Assembly: GCA_050084515.1 (NCBI GenBank)
Contig: CM114274.1
Location: forward strand, 42,098,001 to 42,162,000
Source of the DNA: Blasia pusilla
Taxonomy: Eukaryota; Marchantiophyta; Marchantiopsida; Blasiales
Direction: 5' to 3'
DNA: 64,000 bases
Each line of letters starts with the position of its first letter. Position 1 is the stretch's first letter. Under the pieces are notes generated by a model. The model was not told the origin of the DNA. It saw only the letters and a program-made list of their open reading frames with translations, and did no database searches. Shown here in pieces: positions 46,355 to 55,905 of the stretch. A program made the position numbers and the translations under genes.

Positions 46355-47124
46355 TGTCGTGCGCATACACATCGCTACACAACACACATCTCTGTCATGA
46401 AACACACACACAAACACACACGAACCCATGCTAACTCATGGCATCCATACACAAAGGCGAGAAGTACCAAAATATCTCCAATAAAGTATGCTTGGATCTC
46501 TCTCAATACCATCTCACACCATAGCTCTCAAAGGTGTGCACTCTCTCTCATGTCAAACCAAACCCACTCTCCTAATAGGGGGCTTGGATTACACCCACAA
46601 GGCAAGGGACCATAGCTCCGCCGCCTCATGCCAAGAGGTTCAACAAAGAGAAAATGAGCTCTCAAACTCTCTCTCTTGGAGGTATACCCCCTTCCCTCTC
46701 CCAAACCCTCTCAACGGTAACCTATGCTCGCAAGTCACGTCCTTGGATCTTGACCTGTTGTAGCAGGTCAAGGGCCACTTTCCAAAGTGGAAATTCAACT
46801 ATCCCCAATATGGAAACTTATCTGAAATAGTAAGTTTCTCTATATGGCTCCAAATGAGCCGAAACGAAGGGGAAACCTACTCTCTCAGGTTTCCTCGGGC
46901 CTTAGCAAGTCATCTTGGACATCTTGGGCATGTCTTCCACTACTCGTGAAGACGCTTTGCTAGATCCCACCAATCTATCTTAATAGTCGTGACAGTTGTC
47001 ATGCATATACATATCGCTACACAAAATGGATCAATGTCATCGAAGACACACACAAACGTACAGAATCCCATGCTAACTCATGGCATCCATGCACAGAGGC
47101 AAGAAGTACCAAAATATTTCCAAT
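46355..47124 (-). repeat. X-Y-X terminal repeats of element E
   Basis: Two copies of a 127-bp block X (46355-46482 and 46998-47124; both with ATCGCTACACA and GCTAACTCATGGCATCCA) flank Y (46483-46995). Same layout as G (62135-62907) and, in plus orientation, F (58944-59525). Confidence 0.85.
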
Positions 47125-47294
47125 CGCACCTCTAGTTGGTGGTTAGGTCTCTATAACTCGAGATAGCAATCTATCCCTACCTACCACGACATAAATCTTT
47201 AAGATGCTAAGAGCAGAAAGGCCCCATCGTTAATTGCCTTCCTATCATCCATGTCATAGAAAAAGTCATAATCAAAACCTACCTAGTATCTCCT

Positions 47295-50200
47295 CTACGT
47301 ACATCTCGGACACATCCATCATCCGGGAGGAATCCTAGTGAGAGGTGGCGTTAGACATGCCATATGCCAACCTCTCGAACATCTATCACAGACTAGCATC
47401 GTGGCCGCACCACTGGCCAAACCACACAACATACAACGCAAGCCTTTAGGAACTAGTGCTAAGCTCGGATCTACTATACCATCAATGTTTGGAAGGTGAC
47501 ACAATTACGCATAATTACGCACATGGTCCTTCCATACCATACCATCACATCCCTCTAGCAAGAGAACACCAGATGGCAAAATGTTACGCACTCTCAAGAT
47601 AGTGCGCCCTGCAATCACATCCAACGTCGTCGGTGCCATCTACTGCAAGTAGACATAATCTCTATGATGAAACCTCCGGATAGTTGGTTGATAACCACCG
47701 CCTCAAATAGTCGCATATCTCAACGTATCCTAATTCTGCGCAATGGCCAAGTTCGCGAACGCCATGGGCATCACTCTCCAAAACAACTCAACCCTCTAAG
47801 AACATGCTCGCATTCATACATCTCGGTCATCAAGATCCAACACCTCACTAGTATCTCAACAAATGGCCGTAGGTTAATCTCGCTCTCAGCCATAAAGTAA
47901 CAAGTACGGTAAAAAAGATGCTAAGGATACCTGCCTGCTGAATCTGTATCCCATCACCAACCATGGCAATTGGAGGTCCCAATCTCCTAGGTGACCTCTC
48001 TGCAAGCCATACTTGCGTAAACCCCTCTTCATCATCTGCACAACTCTCTCCGCTAATCCATCTGCCTCGGGTTGATCTCGTGAAGTCGTGCGGTGGTCGA
48101 TCAGCGCCTAATCACACAAGGCCTAGAACTCACCGCAAAACTCGGTACCTTGGTCTGTCAACATCTCAGCCGGTACGTCATAATGACTCAGCACTCTGTC
48201 AAGGAGGGCATAAGCTACTCCCTGACTTGCTTTGTCAAGCAATGCAACCAACTCGATCCGCTTCGAGAAGTGCTTGACCATCATCAACACATAACGACTG
48301 TGACGCTTTGTCAAAGGCAAAGGTCCTACAAAGTCCAAACTCCATCTATAGCCTAAGCCCATGATCGGTAATGGATGCAACTGTGGAGTCGGAGCATTGA
48401 ACGATGCTTGGACCCAATCACTCACCATGCACCTGGCAACAAACTACTGAACGTAAGTCTGCATGCCTCGCCACCAATACTGAACCTGGAGCAAGTTATA
48501 CGTTCGCTTCATCCCAAAGTGACCTAACTCCTTGTGGGCATGCTGCACTAGTTGTGCTCTCTGCGAAGGATGCGACACTACGCGTGCTCTACCATCCTCC
48601 CAAACCCTCAAAATATGTGTCCCCTCCTGACGGAACCGTCTGGCCCGCTGTAGGATCCGATCCCGCTCTCTAATATCCATGGTGCTCGCAACGTTGCCAC
48701 TATGAAGGTACTTCAAGACTACTCCATCATCATGAATATCTTGGCCACTGGTCATCTCCTCACTGGCCTAGAGATCCAAGGACTCTCCACTAGACCTCAC
48801 CATCGAAGTCTCCACACTCTAGCTCTCCATGGCCAACATGCCTAAATAGGCTAACGCGTGCCATCCAGGCACTGACTCCTCATCACTCTCTCCATGCCAT
48901 CGAGCTCTAGTCGTATCTCGCTGACTCGGATATGGGTTACGACTCAATCCATGTGCATCTTAGTTGAGCGTCCTAGGTCTATGTACCACTTGAAAATCAT
49001 ACTCCTACAACAATAGAGCCAATCTTGCAAGCTTCCCTGGAAGCGTGTCGGACTCCATCAACCACTTTAGTGGTTGATGATCAGTGATGATGGTAAAGGG
49101 GTTGCCGAATAAGTAACACCTGAAATGCGCGACAGCCCACACCGTAGCCAAGCACTCATCCTCATACAAGTTGTACTTTGCCTCTACAATGTTGTTCGAG
49201 CGGCTAGCGTAAGCCACCACGAACTCTCTACCCTCATCATCATACTTGGTGAGCACTACTCCAAGCCCCAACATGCTCCAATCTGTGTGCAAGTAGAAAG
49301 GATGCCCCCTGATTGGTCTCCCCAAGATGGGCGTGGACGTCAACCTATCCTTGAGCAACTGAAATGCTTGCTCCTGCTCATCCCCCTAGTGCCACTCGTG
49401 ATCCATCTTGGTCAACAAGGTCAGCGGCTTCGCAATCAAACTGAATCCCTTGACGTACCGACGATAGAAGTTCGCCAATCTCATGAATGCGCGAATAGGG
49501 CTTACATATGTAGGACGTGGAATGCGTGAGATAGCCTCTACCAAGCCCCCTTGGGTATATTTTATGACCCAAGTACTCAATCTGGTCGTAGAAGAACTTG
49601 CACTTGCCTGGATGTAGCTTCAGCCCATGTAATTGCAATCGTCGAAACACCTCCTCTAAATGTTGCTCATGCTCCCCAACCGTGACGCTAAAGACTACGA
49701 TGTTATCAATATAACACCTAGCAAAATCCACACCAGCCAGGATCTTATCCATCATCCTCTGAAACTCAGCCCGGCGTTCTTTAACCCAGATGGTAAGAAC
49801 CGCCAGTGGTACAAAGAATCCTTCCCGTGAGGATCGATGCCCCAAAATGTCGTATTCTCCCTGTCCTCCAATCTGATAGGCAGCTAATGGTATTTGGCTC
49901 GCAAATCCAATGAATTGAAGAACTTTGCGTTATCAATCGCATCAAAGATCTCCTAAGGGATGGGCATGGCATAGCTATTGGACTTTGTCTGCCGATTGAT
50001 AGGTCGGTAATCCCCACACATCCACCTATCCGTTCACTTGCCATGCACATGCTTCTTGGCAGGCATGACAGTGGAAGATGCATACTCCCCATGCGACATC
50101 TCCACTAGTCCTACTCCGACCAAGTCTTGGCTCCTACTCTGAATCAGAGCCCTCTCCATATCACTGTTCCTGTAGGGTCCTCGCAAGATCAGCGTATCAC

Positions 50201-50332
50201 TCGACAACTCAATGTGGATGCCCGGTCCCTTCATCATACCCAAATCCTCCATGCTAAACGCAAAGCACCTCCTTAAACTCCTGAGGAACTGATGTATCCG
50301 GCGCCGCTCTCCTCCTGTCAACTTAGGGCCCA
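47295..50332 (-). pseudogene. Element E pol: RT, RNase H, integrase and PHD finger
   Basis: Read from 50332 downward. RT N-terminal part (GGERRRIHQFLRSLRRCF, SDMERALIQSRSQDL, 50320-50050). RT core with YIDN at 49702-49713, where F has YIDD, so the catalytic centre is mutated. RNase H (49330-49005: TDHQPLKWLMESD, YNLYEDECLATVWAVAHF). Integrase zinc-binding part (48600-48440) and core (GYRWSLDFVGPLP, then LTDQGTEF near 48140). Chain end with the PHD finger (CMLC...VCDRC..GWHMAC, 47440-47330). Several stops and frame shifts (e.g. near 49378 and 48780). By family it would encode cDNA synthesis and integration. The PHD finger suggests chromatin targeting. Confidence 0.85.
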
Positions 50333-50698
50333 TGTCATGACCATACGGATTATGTCGTAAAGTATAGTGTGCTAGTAGAGGCCATTCCTTATGTAGGACC
50401 GTAGTGGCTTGGTAGAGATGCGGTTTCATACATAGGGTTGGGGGTTACTCAGTTGGGGGTGACTTTCCCAGTAGGGCCCGCTCTTAGGTTGGAGGATATA
50501 AGGTGGAGTGCACTCAAAGAACAGTCAGTTCTTTGAGTTGAGCCTGTTGCGTATGGAGTTAGCCTTGGTAGTGAGTAGAGCTCTTGGCTATGGTGTTTCC
50601 CGCAAGCTTCGACCTAGATTCTCCCATCGTGGAGTGGGTTTGGCTCGATTGTATGTGATTCTATACGTGTTTTATGATAGTAGGTCTTTCACGGATTT
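50333..50698 (+). repeat. 5' repeat Y of element F
   Basis: 366 bp, starting TGTCATGACC. Matches 59053-59417 almost throughout; then the two diverge completely: here the leader (CACTCAAAGAACTGACG), there block X'. Contains two CAAAGAAC-TTCTTTG type hairpins near 50511-50537. Confidence 0.9.
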
Positions 50699-52234
50699 CA
50701 CTCAAAGAACTGACGTAGATCGATTGTAGATAAGTAGGATCTGGTTAGGGCTGATTGTGTACTCAACCGTGGATGTTCATGGCTTGTGGCCTATGTTGAA
50801 GAATCTGGTCGTGGTTGGTTGGGAAAGAAGCGTCTTGCTAAGAGCTTTCAACGCGTTTTCTAATGTCAAGGGAGAGTTATCAAGGATTGAAGATTCTGGT
50901 TCGTGTTCGACGGTTTTCTAATGTGGAAGCATGGAAGCTGTTGAAGTTCATCCAGATCGGGTGAGAGGTTCCTGTTGCTACTTCTATTGTGATCTCATGT
51001 GAAGCTATCTGCTCGAGTGTGTGGAGCGTTGCGGATTTCTGCGTGCATGAAACTTGGCGGAAGCTTTGTCGGATTTGCGATTCTGGAGGTGTATGGATAG
51101 CAAGTTTGTCTGATTTTTAGCTCGGAGTACAGAGCTCGGTTGGAGCTGATTTTTTGTGGAGAGATAGCTATGGCGGTCAATTGAATTCTGATTGAAACAG
51201 ATTCAATTTCGGTCACCAATTTGTGAAGTAATTTGTGATCGAAATTTTGCGGACTAGCTCAAGGTCTAGCTATGGTGGACAGCGGATCAGAGGGGCTGGT
51301 TGGTTGGTGATTTCATTGTTGGAGATGCCTATCCCGTTGGGGGCATCCTGGTTGTGCCTCTCTCCATATCGAAGCAGGGCGAACGGGGCGATAGGGGCAT
51401 GTCTCGGCGTTTTGAGGCTTCGAGGCAACTCGTGGTAGCTCGGGGCGAGTGGGCATGAGAGGCGGAGTAAGGAGCAAGGAGCAAGCAAGCAAGCTTGCTT
51501 GCTTGGGCGTGAGGCAATTTTTGCAGGATTTGGGATTTGAGTGTTGCATAATTGGTCACCCATCTTTGGGCTATTCTGCGTGGAGGACGCTTAACTGCTG
51601 AGTTCTTAACTATGCCAGTGTACACACTATTGTAGCTCATTTGGTGTTGTTCGGAGATGTGTTAGGCGCTTTATGCATCTCAGGTTTTTGGTTGATGTAC
51701 CTCTAGCGCATAGTACAGTGTAGCCTCTCCATGCAGGTGATATTTTCAGGTGCTGCGAGTTCGACTAGCACGTCATCGACCCGCGGCGGAGTAGCTATTG
51801 CGTTAGAATTGTGTGGTGGATCTTGTGGATTCAAGGGGCACCACGTTTGGTGGATTGTGTTACCTTGATTTCCATTTGCGATTGGAGGGTTGTCGTTGGA
51901 CTTTCTGTGTTTGGATCCCTTCCATTGTTGCTTCTTGCTTGCGCGCCCATTGTTAGGGTTGACGCTGATTTCTAGAGTAGTGTTACTCCTGTGTGCTACC
52001 GATAGTGAGGCTGGAGTGATGACCAGTAGACCGTGGGAGGCTTCTTGTGGTGATGACAGGTTAGGTTGCCTACACCCATAGCTAGTAGAGCTAGAATAGT
52101 ATAGCGACATCGACGTCACTTGGTTACTTTGTGGTGGTAATTTGGTGGTGGTGCGGCATCGGCGTTGGTCATCAAGGAGCTGTCGGGTGGTCTAGTTGGG
52201 GACCGTGGTGCGGACAGTGGTGGTTTCACACGGA
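50699..52234 (+). other. Leader of element F
   Basis: About 1.5 kb without supported coding sequence. Its start (to about 51050) is shared with copy H. No primer-binding site of the usual TGG type directly follows Y, which fits the odd terminal structure. The leader contains a GGGCGAGTGGGCATGAG-type GC-rich part and a GCAAGCAAGCAAGCTTGCTTGC hairpin near 51478-51505. Confidence 0.6.
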
Positions 52235-53590
52235 ATGGATTTAGGTATCGGCTACCTTTTCCACTTTTCGACAGTTGATGTAGAGGAGGACGAGGGTGTT
52301 CCAAACACCGAGTCTTCTACGTTGTTATCGAGTGTTGCAGCTCCATTGATTTGGGACATGGACGGTGGATATGGGGCCATGAAGGGCCCACGACGATACT
52401 CGGGTGCAGTGGGCACCATTGAGTTGGAGGACTTCATGCAGGAGTTTGATACGTGGTGTGATATGCAGATGTTGCGGAATGCCACGTTATTTACACCCAT
52501 CTTGGCTTGGAAGGGGTTGTTTCAGCACTTGGAAGGACCACCCATGGATGATTACCATGAGTTTAGGAAAGACCATGTTGCTGAGATTGAGGCGTGGAGA
52601 CAATATTGGTCTCCAGGCTATGTGTCTATCACCCATGGTGGTATTGGTAGTAGTGCTCCTACTATGCCAGCCAGCCCGACGTTGAGTGGTACGAGTACGA
52701 GCCGGAGTGGGGGTACTAGTGGAGGTACTAGTGGGGGTACTAGTGCCCCACCATCGTTCAGCCCAGTTGTTGAGTTCTTCAAGAGGTTGAAGAAGAACTA
52801 TTAGGGAGTGAAAACGGAGAAGTTGAGGAATCTTCAGGACTTTGAGCGAAAGACTGGTGAGAGTCTTCGTGAGGCATACACTCGTATGCGACGCTTGATT
52901 TCAGTTCCCCAGGGTGTGACTGAGGATCAGGCAGTCTAGTTTTGGTATGGGATCTTGGACAGAGATTTGCGCCGTAAGGTACGTGATGCTACTCTTATGA
53001 GTGATGATTCACCCACATTGACCCATGTGTTTGCTCTATCTGAGAATATTGAGCTTAACATGGTGAAAGAGAGAGTGGTGACATCCGCATTCAGTAGGGA
53101 TACAACTACTACTTCTCGTGTTCAGCCGCCCACCTCACAGTCTCGTAGAAGTGGGAGTCATGGGGGGTACACACAACCTTAGTCAAGTCCTAGAGGGACA
53201 CTTGCGCAGAGACCATTGCCTTCATTTGCTGCCCCGCAGCAAAGACAGTCATGTTGGACATGTGGAGGTGATCATGTTAGGAAGTTTTGTCCCCAAGAGG
53301 GTGGGAGACGGACTTTGGAGGATGGGCCTCAGTCGGCCCCAACTCAGTGTGATCATTGCGGGAGACCAGGTCATCCTCGAGAGCGTTGCTTTGATCTTCA
53401 TCCAAAGTTGAGATCAGGCCGCGGACGTGGTGGAGTAGCTCCGAGAGGCCAAGGTGGTAGAGGTGGTAGGGGTGGTAGAGATGGACCAGTGGTTGGAGAG
53501 CCTACGGTAGCTACCCCTACCACCACTACGACAAGTCACTATGGTCGCAGGATTGAGCAGATTGGAGCAGAAATTGGCTACTATGGCTAG
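52235..53590 (+). pseudogene. Element F gag
   Basis: Start at ATG 52235 (MDLGIGYLF) or the upstream in-frame GTG region. Capsid-like part: ELEDFMQEFDTWCDMQMLR and WKGLFQHLEGPPMDDYHEF (52425-52570), a Gly/Ser/Thr linker of GTSGGTSGG type (52690-52745), a second capsid helix region (LRNLQDFERKTGESLREAY, 52826-52880), then two zinc knuckles: CWTCGGDHVRKFC at 53252-53290 (one residue short of the norm) and CDHCGRPGHPRERC at 53348-53389, followed by an Arg/Gly-rich tail. TAG stops at about 52802, 52937 and 53180 interrupt it. By family the product packages RNA. Confidence 0.8.
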
Positions 53591-54981
53591 TATCCAAAGA
53601 TAGATCGAGTTCGGGAGCGGGGTTTCCACCTCTTATGGAGGGGATGATCTCTCTTATATGGCAAGTGTGCAAAGACAAGGTTGAGGCATCACCTGAAGAT
53701 TCAGAGGAGCCACTCGAGCGCCGAGCCACGTGGTGCTACTTTGTGGAGTTGGATCCACAAAGGGGTGAGGTGGGAGGAGGCTAGGCTTCCCTGATCATTC
53801 TTGTTGTCTGAGGTGCTTAGGACTCCATCCATGGTTCCTACGCAGCCTATTGAGCTAACATTGGGGACTGAGGCATCTATATCGCGTGTAGTAGACATTG
53901 ATGCAGCATCCAATGCAATATTGCGGATGGCAACTTCAGTGTTGGGATCCCCATTGTTTTCGGCCACGAAGCTGATGGCTTTAGGAGTTGACTTAGCTCT
54001 GTATTTCTTCTATCGACCACGTTGTGTGAACGTGGGGGTGTTACTGCTACACGTGTTGAGGTGGATGATGGTGTTGCAGTGGAGCGACCCTCTATGTCAG
54101 GTGTAGCATTGAGTACCAGTGCTACTTTGCAGGCAGAAGCGGCGAAGATGGATGCACTACCAGCCCGGCCAGCCATTGATCGTGAGAGGCTTACACCTGG
54201 TGTATGTATGTTGGACAACTGGAGTGGGATCTTCCGATTGGTGAGTCCTACAAGACAGGTGTATAGACCAGATAGAGTCTTGTTAGACTCTCGTGCCCAA
54301 CCTTTGATGTTGGGAAAGGCGGCATGTATTGGTTTGGGTATTCGGAGGTGAGAGCTTGAGCCTTGCCCATTCCAGATTCAAACATCACTTGGAGGAGCCA
54401 ATGATAGGTCTCAATTCATGACACGGGAGAAGTTTTATACAGTTGAGACCAGATCATGCGACTGATAGCTCTATCAGTTGCATGATCAGCCGAGTCGTAT
54501 GATGTACTAGTTGGAGGAGCAGTATTATACCCGATGGGTTTTCAGATGGATTACTGGATTGAGACAGCATCTTATTGACCTGGTTGGCAGTCCAGGGATG
54601 GACGTATGAGCCAAGTTCGTGTGAGATTTATTTCTGGGGCTCGACCAGGAGGGTCTTCCCAACAAAGTGTTAGCATCTGGGTGGTTTTAGTGGAGTAGTC
54701 ACTTGGCCAGGAGACTTTTTGGAGGGTAATGTTTCTGCTATGGATACTCCTACGCATGAGGAGGTAGATGAGGTCCCTATTTTTGCAGCAGTGGCATCCT
54801 CATCATTGGATGTGCCACTTTGGAGTTCAGGCGGTGCACTACGGTAGGAGGCTGATCGCCTAGTGCAGGAGGCTTGGTGTGAGGCTGTTATACCTCACGA
54901 GGAAGAGGAGGACCCACGGCGGACTCCTACTTCTGGTCCAGTTGGGTTATCCCCTTTGGATACTACACCCATTGTATGACA
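53591..54981 (+). pseudogene. Element F protease region and linker
   Basis: Frame at 54022-54351 holds VLLDSRAQPLMLGK (about 54280-54321), the retropepsin-like catalytic segment. The usual Gly of D-S/T-G is Arg. Element E has Arg too, from a different codon (AGA against CGT), so Arg may be the family's normal residue. The linker to the methyltransferase (54352-54981) has several stops and is poorly conserved; an acidic stretch (DEVPIFAAVASS) near 54768-54800 is visible. Confidence 0.65.
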
Positions 54982-54984
54982 GTA

Positions 54985-55905
54985 TCCGCCGGAGGGCATT
55001 TATGTATTAGATCTCTTTGGTGGGATTAGCACTGGTTTGGCTGTAGTGTTGCAGGCCGGTATTTCTGTGCAAAGATACCTGTATGTGGAGCGACATGAGA
55101 TGGCCCAGAGAGTCTCATCTTGACATATTGGTCAGCTGATGCGGAGATATCCTGAGTTGTTGTCGCCATCAGCTATTCGTGGGTCCGAGCATGCTTTACC
55201 ATCACACATTGCATTGTTGGGGGCGTAGGACCTTGAGAGGGTTGGTCTTGTGGATTTGGTGATTCCTGGATGGCCATGTCAGGGTCATACACGTGCTGGT
55301 CTTGGTGAGGGACTACATGACCCTAGGTCTTGATTGTTTTGGGAGATGTTACGGGTGTTACGACATCTTCAGGTTCATCAGGCATGTGCTCTAGCTTACA
55401 TTCTGGAGAATGTTCCATTGTTGGGTGACACTCGGACCCGGATGATGGCGAGTGTTCATGAGGTGCGGTCTTGGATTGGACCAGCGGTGTTGTTGGATGC
55501 AGTGCGAGTTGGCTCGCGTGCACATCGTCCACGCTTGTAGTGGACAAACTTGTTGCCTAGGGAGGTTCTACGTCGAGCATATGATGCAGTGCAGCGGGAT
55601 CCTCGCCTTACAATGGATAGTATCTTGGATATTGGGCGACTTTCTCAAGTGGTGAGGGTTATTGATCGGTCACCCATGGCAAGCAGTGAACCGTGGGCGA
55701 CCTAGGATGGCACTACCCACATTTTTGAGTTTTCCCTCGTAACATGCCTACAGGGAAGGTGGTCCGGGGCTTGTATGGGATTCTCATGTGCGACAGTTGG
55801 TGGAGCCTAACGCTGATGAGAGAGAGCGTGCGATGGGATTTGCTACTGGTGTGACAGTGGTTGCTTCTATTTCTGAGGCTTCACGAAGATTGGCTAGTGA
55901 TACGC
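54985..55905 (+). pseudogene. Element F DNMT3-like cytosine-C5 DNA methyltransferase domain
   Basis: Motif I: VLDLFGGISTGLA (Asp codon 55010-55012), the SAM-binding loop. Motif II area: YLYVERHEMAQ. Motif IV: DLVIPGWPCQGH with the catalytic Cys at 55277-55279. LFWEMLRVLRHLQ follows, as in DNMT3 proteins. Motif VI: ENVP at 55406-55417. Motif VIII: GSRAHRPRL-stop-WTNLLP near 55506-55560, close to the SAAHRARYFWGNLP style of DNMT3. Motif IX: QLVEPNADERERAMGF near 55797-55845. Motif X is missing: the sequence jumps from SEASRR to a part that in E lies over 100 residues later, in the RT N-terminus. Stops at about 55124, 55226-55228, 55330 and 55541. It would methylate cytosine C5; the fold is known, the target here is unknown. 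Confidence 0.85.

Larger units (their letters stand above)
46355..50332 (-). mobile_element. Element E, 3' part: gypsy-like retrotransposon with PHD finger
   Basis: On the plus strand: X' 46355-46482, Y 46483-46995, X 46998-47124 (all inverted), then PHD, integrase, RNase H and RT coding sequence in minus orientation, until F interrupts it at 50333. It resumes at 59526. It lies in the Helitron. Confidence 0.85.

Noticed and set aside
51270-51640. Minus-strand frames in the leader of F
   Set aside because: Shadow frames in GC-richer leader DNA, antisense to the element, with no motif.
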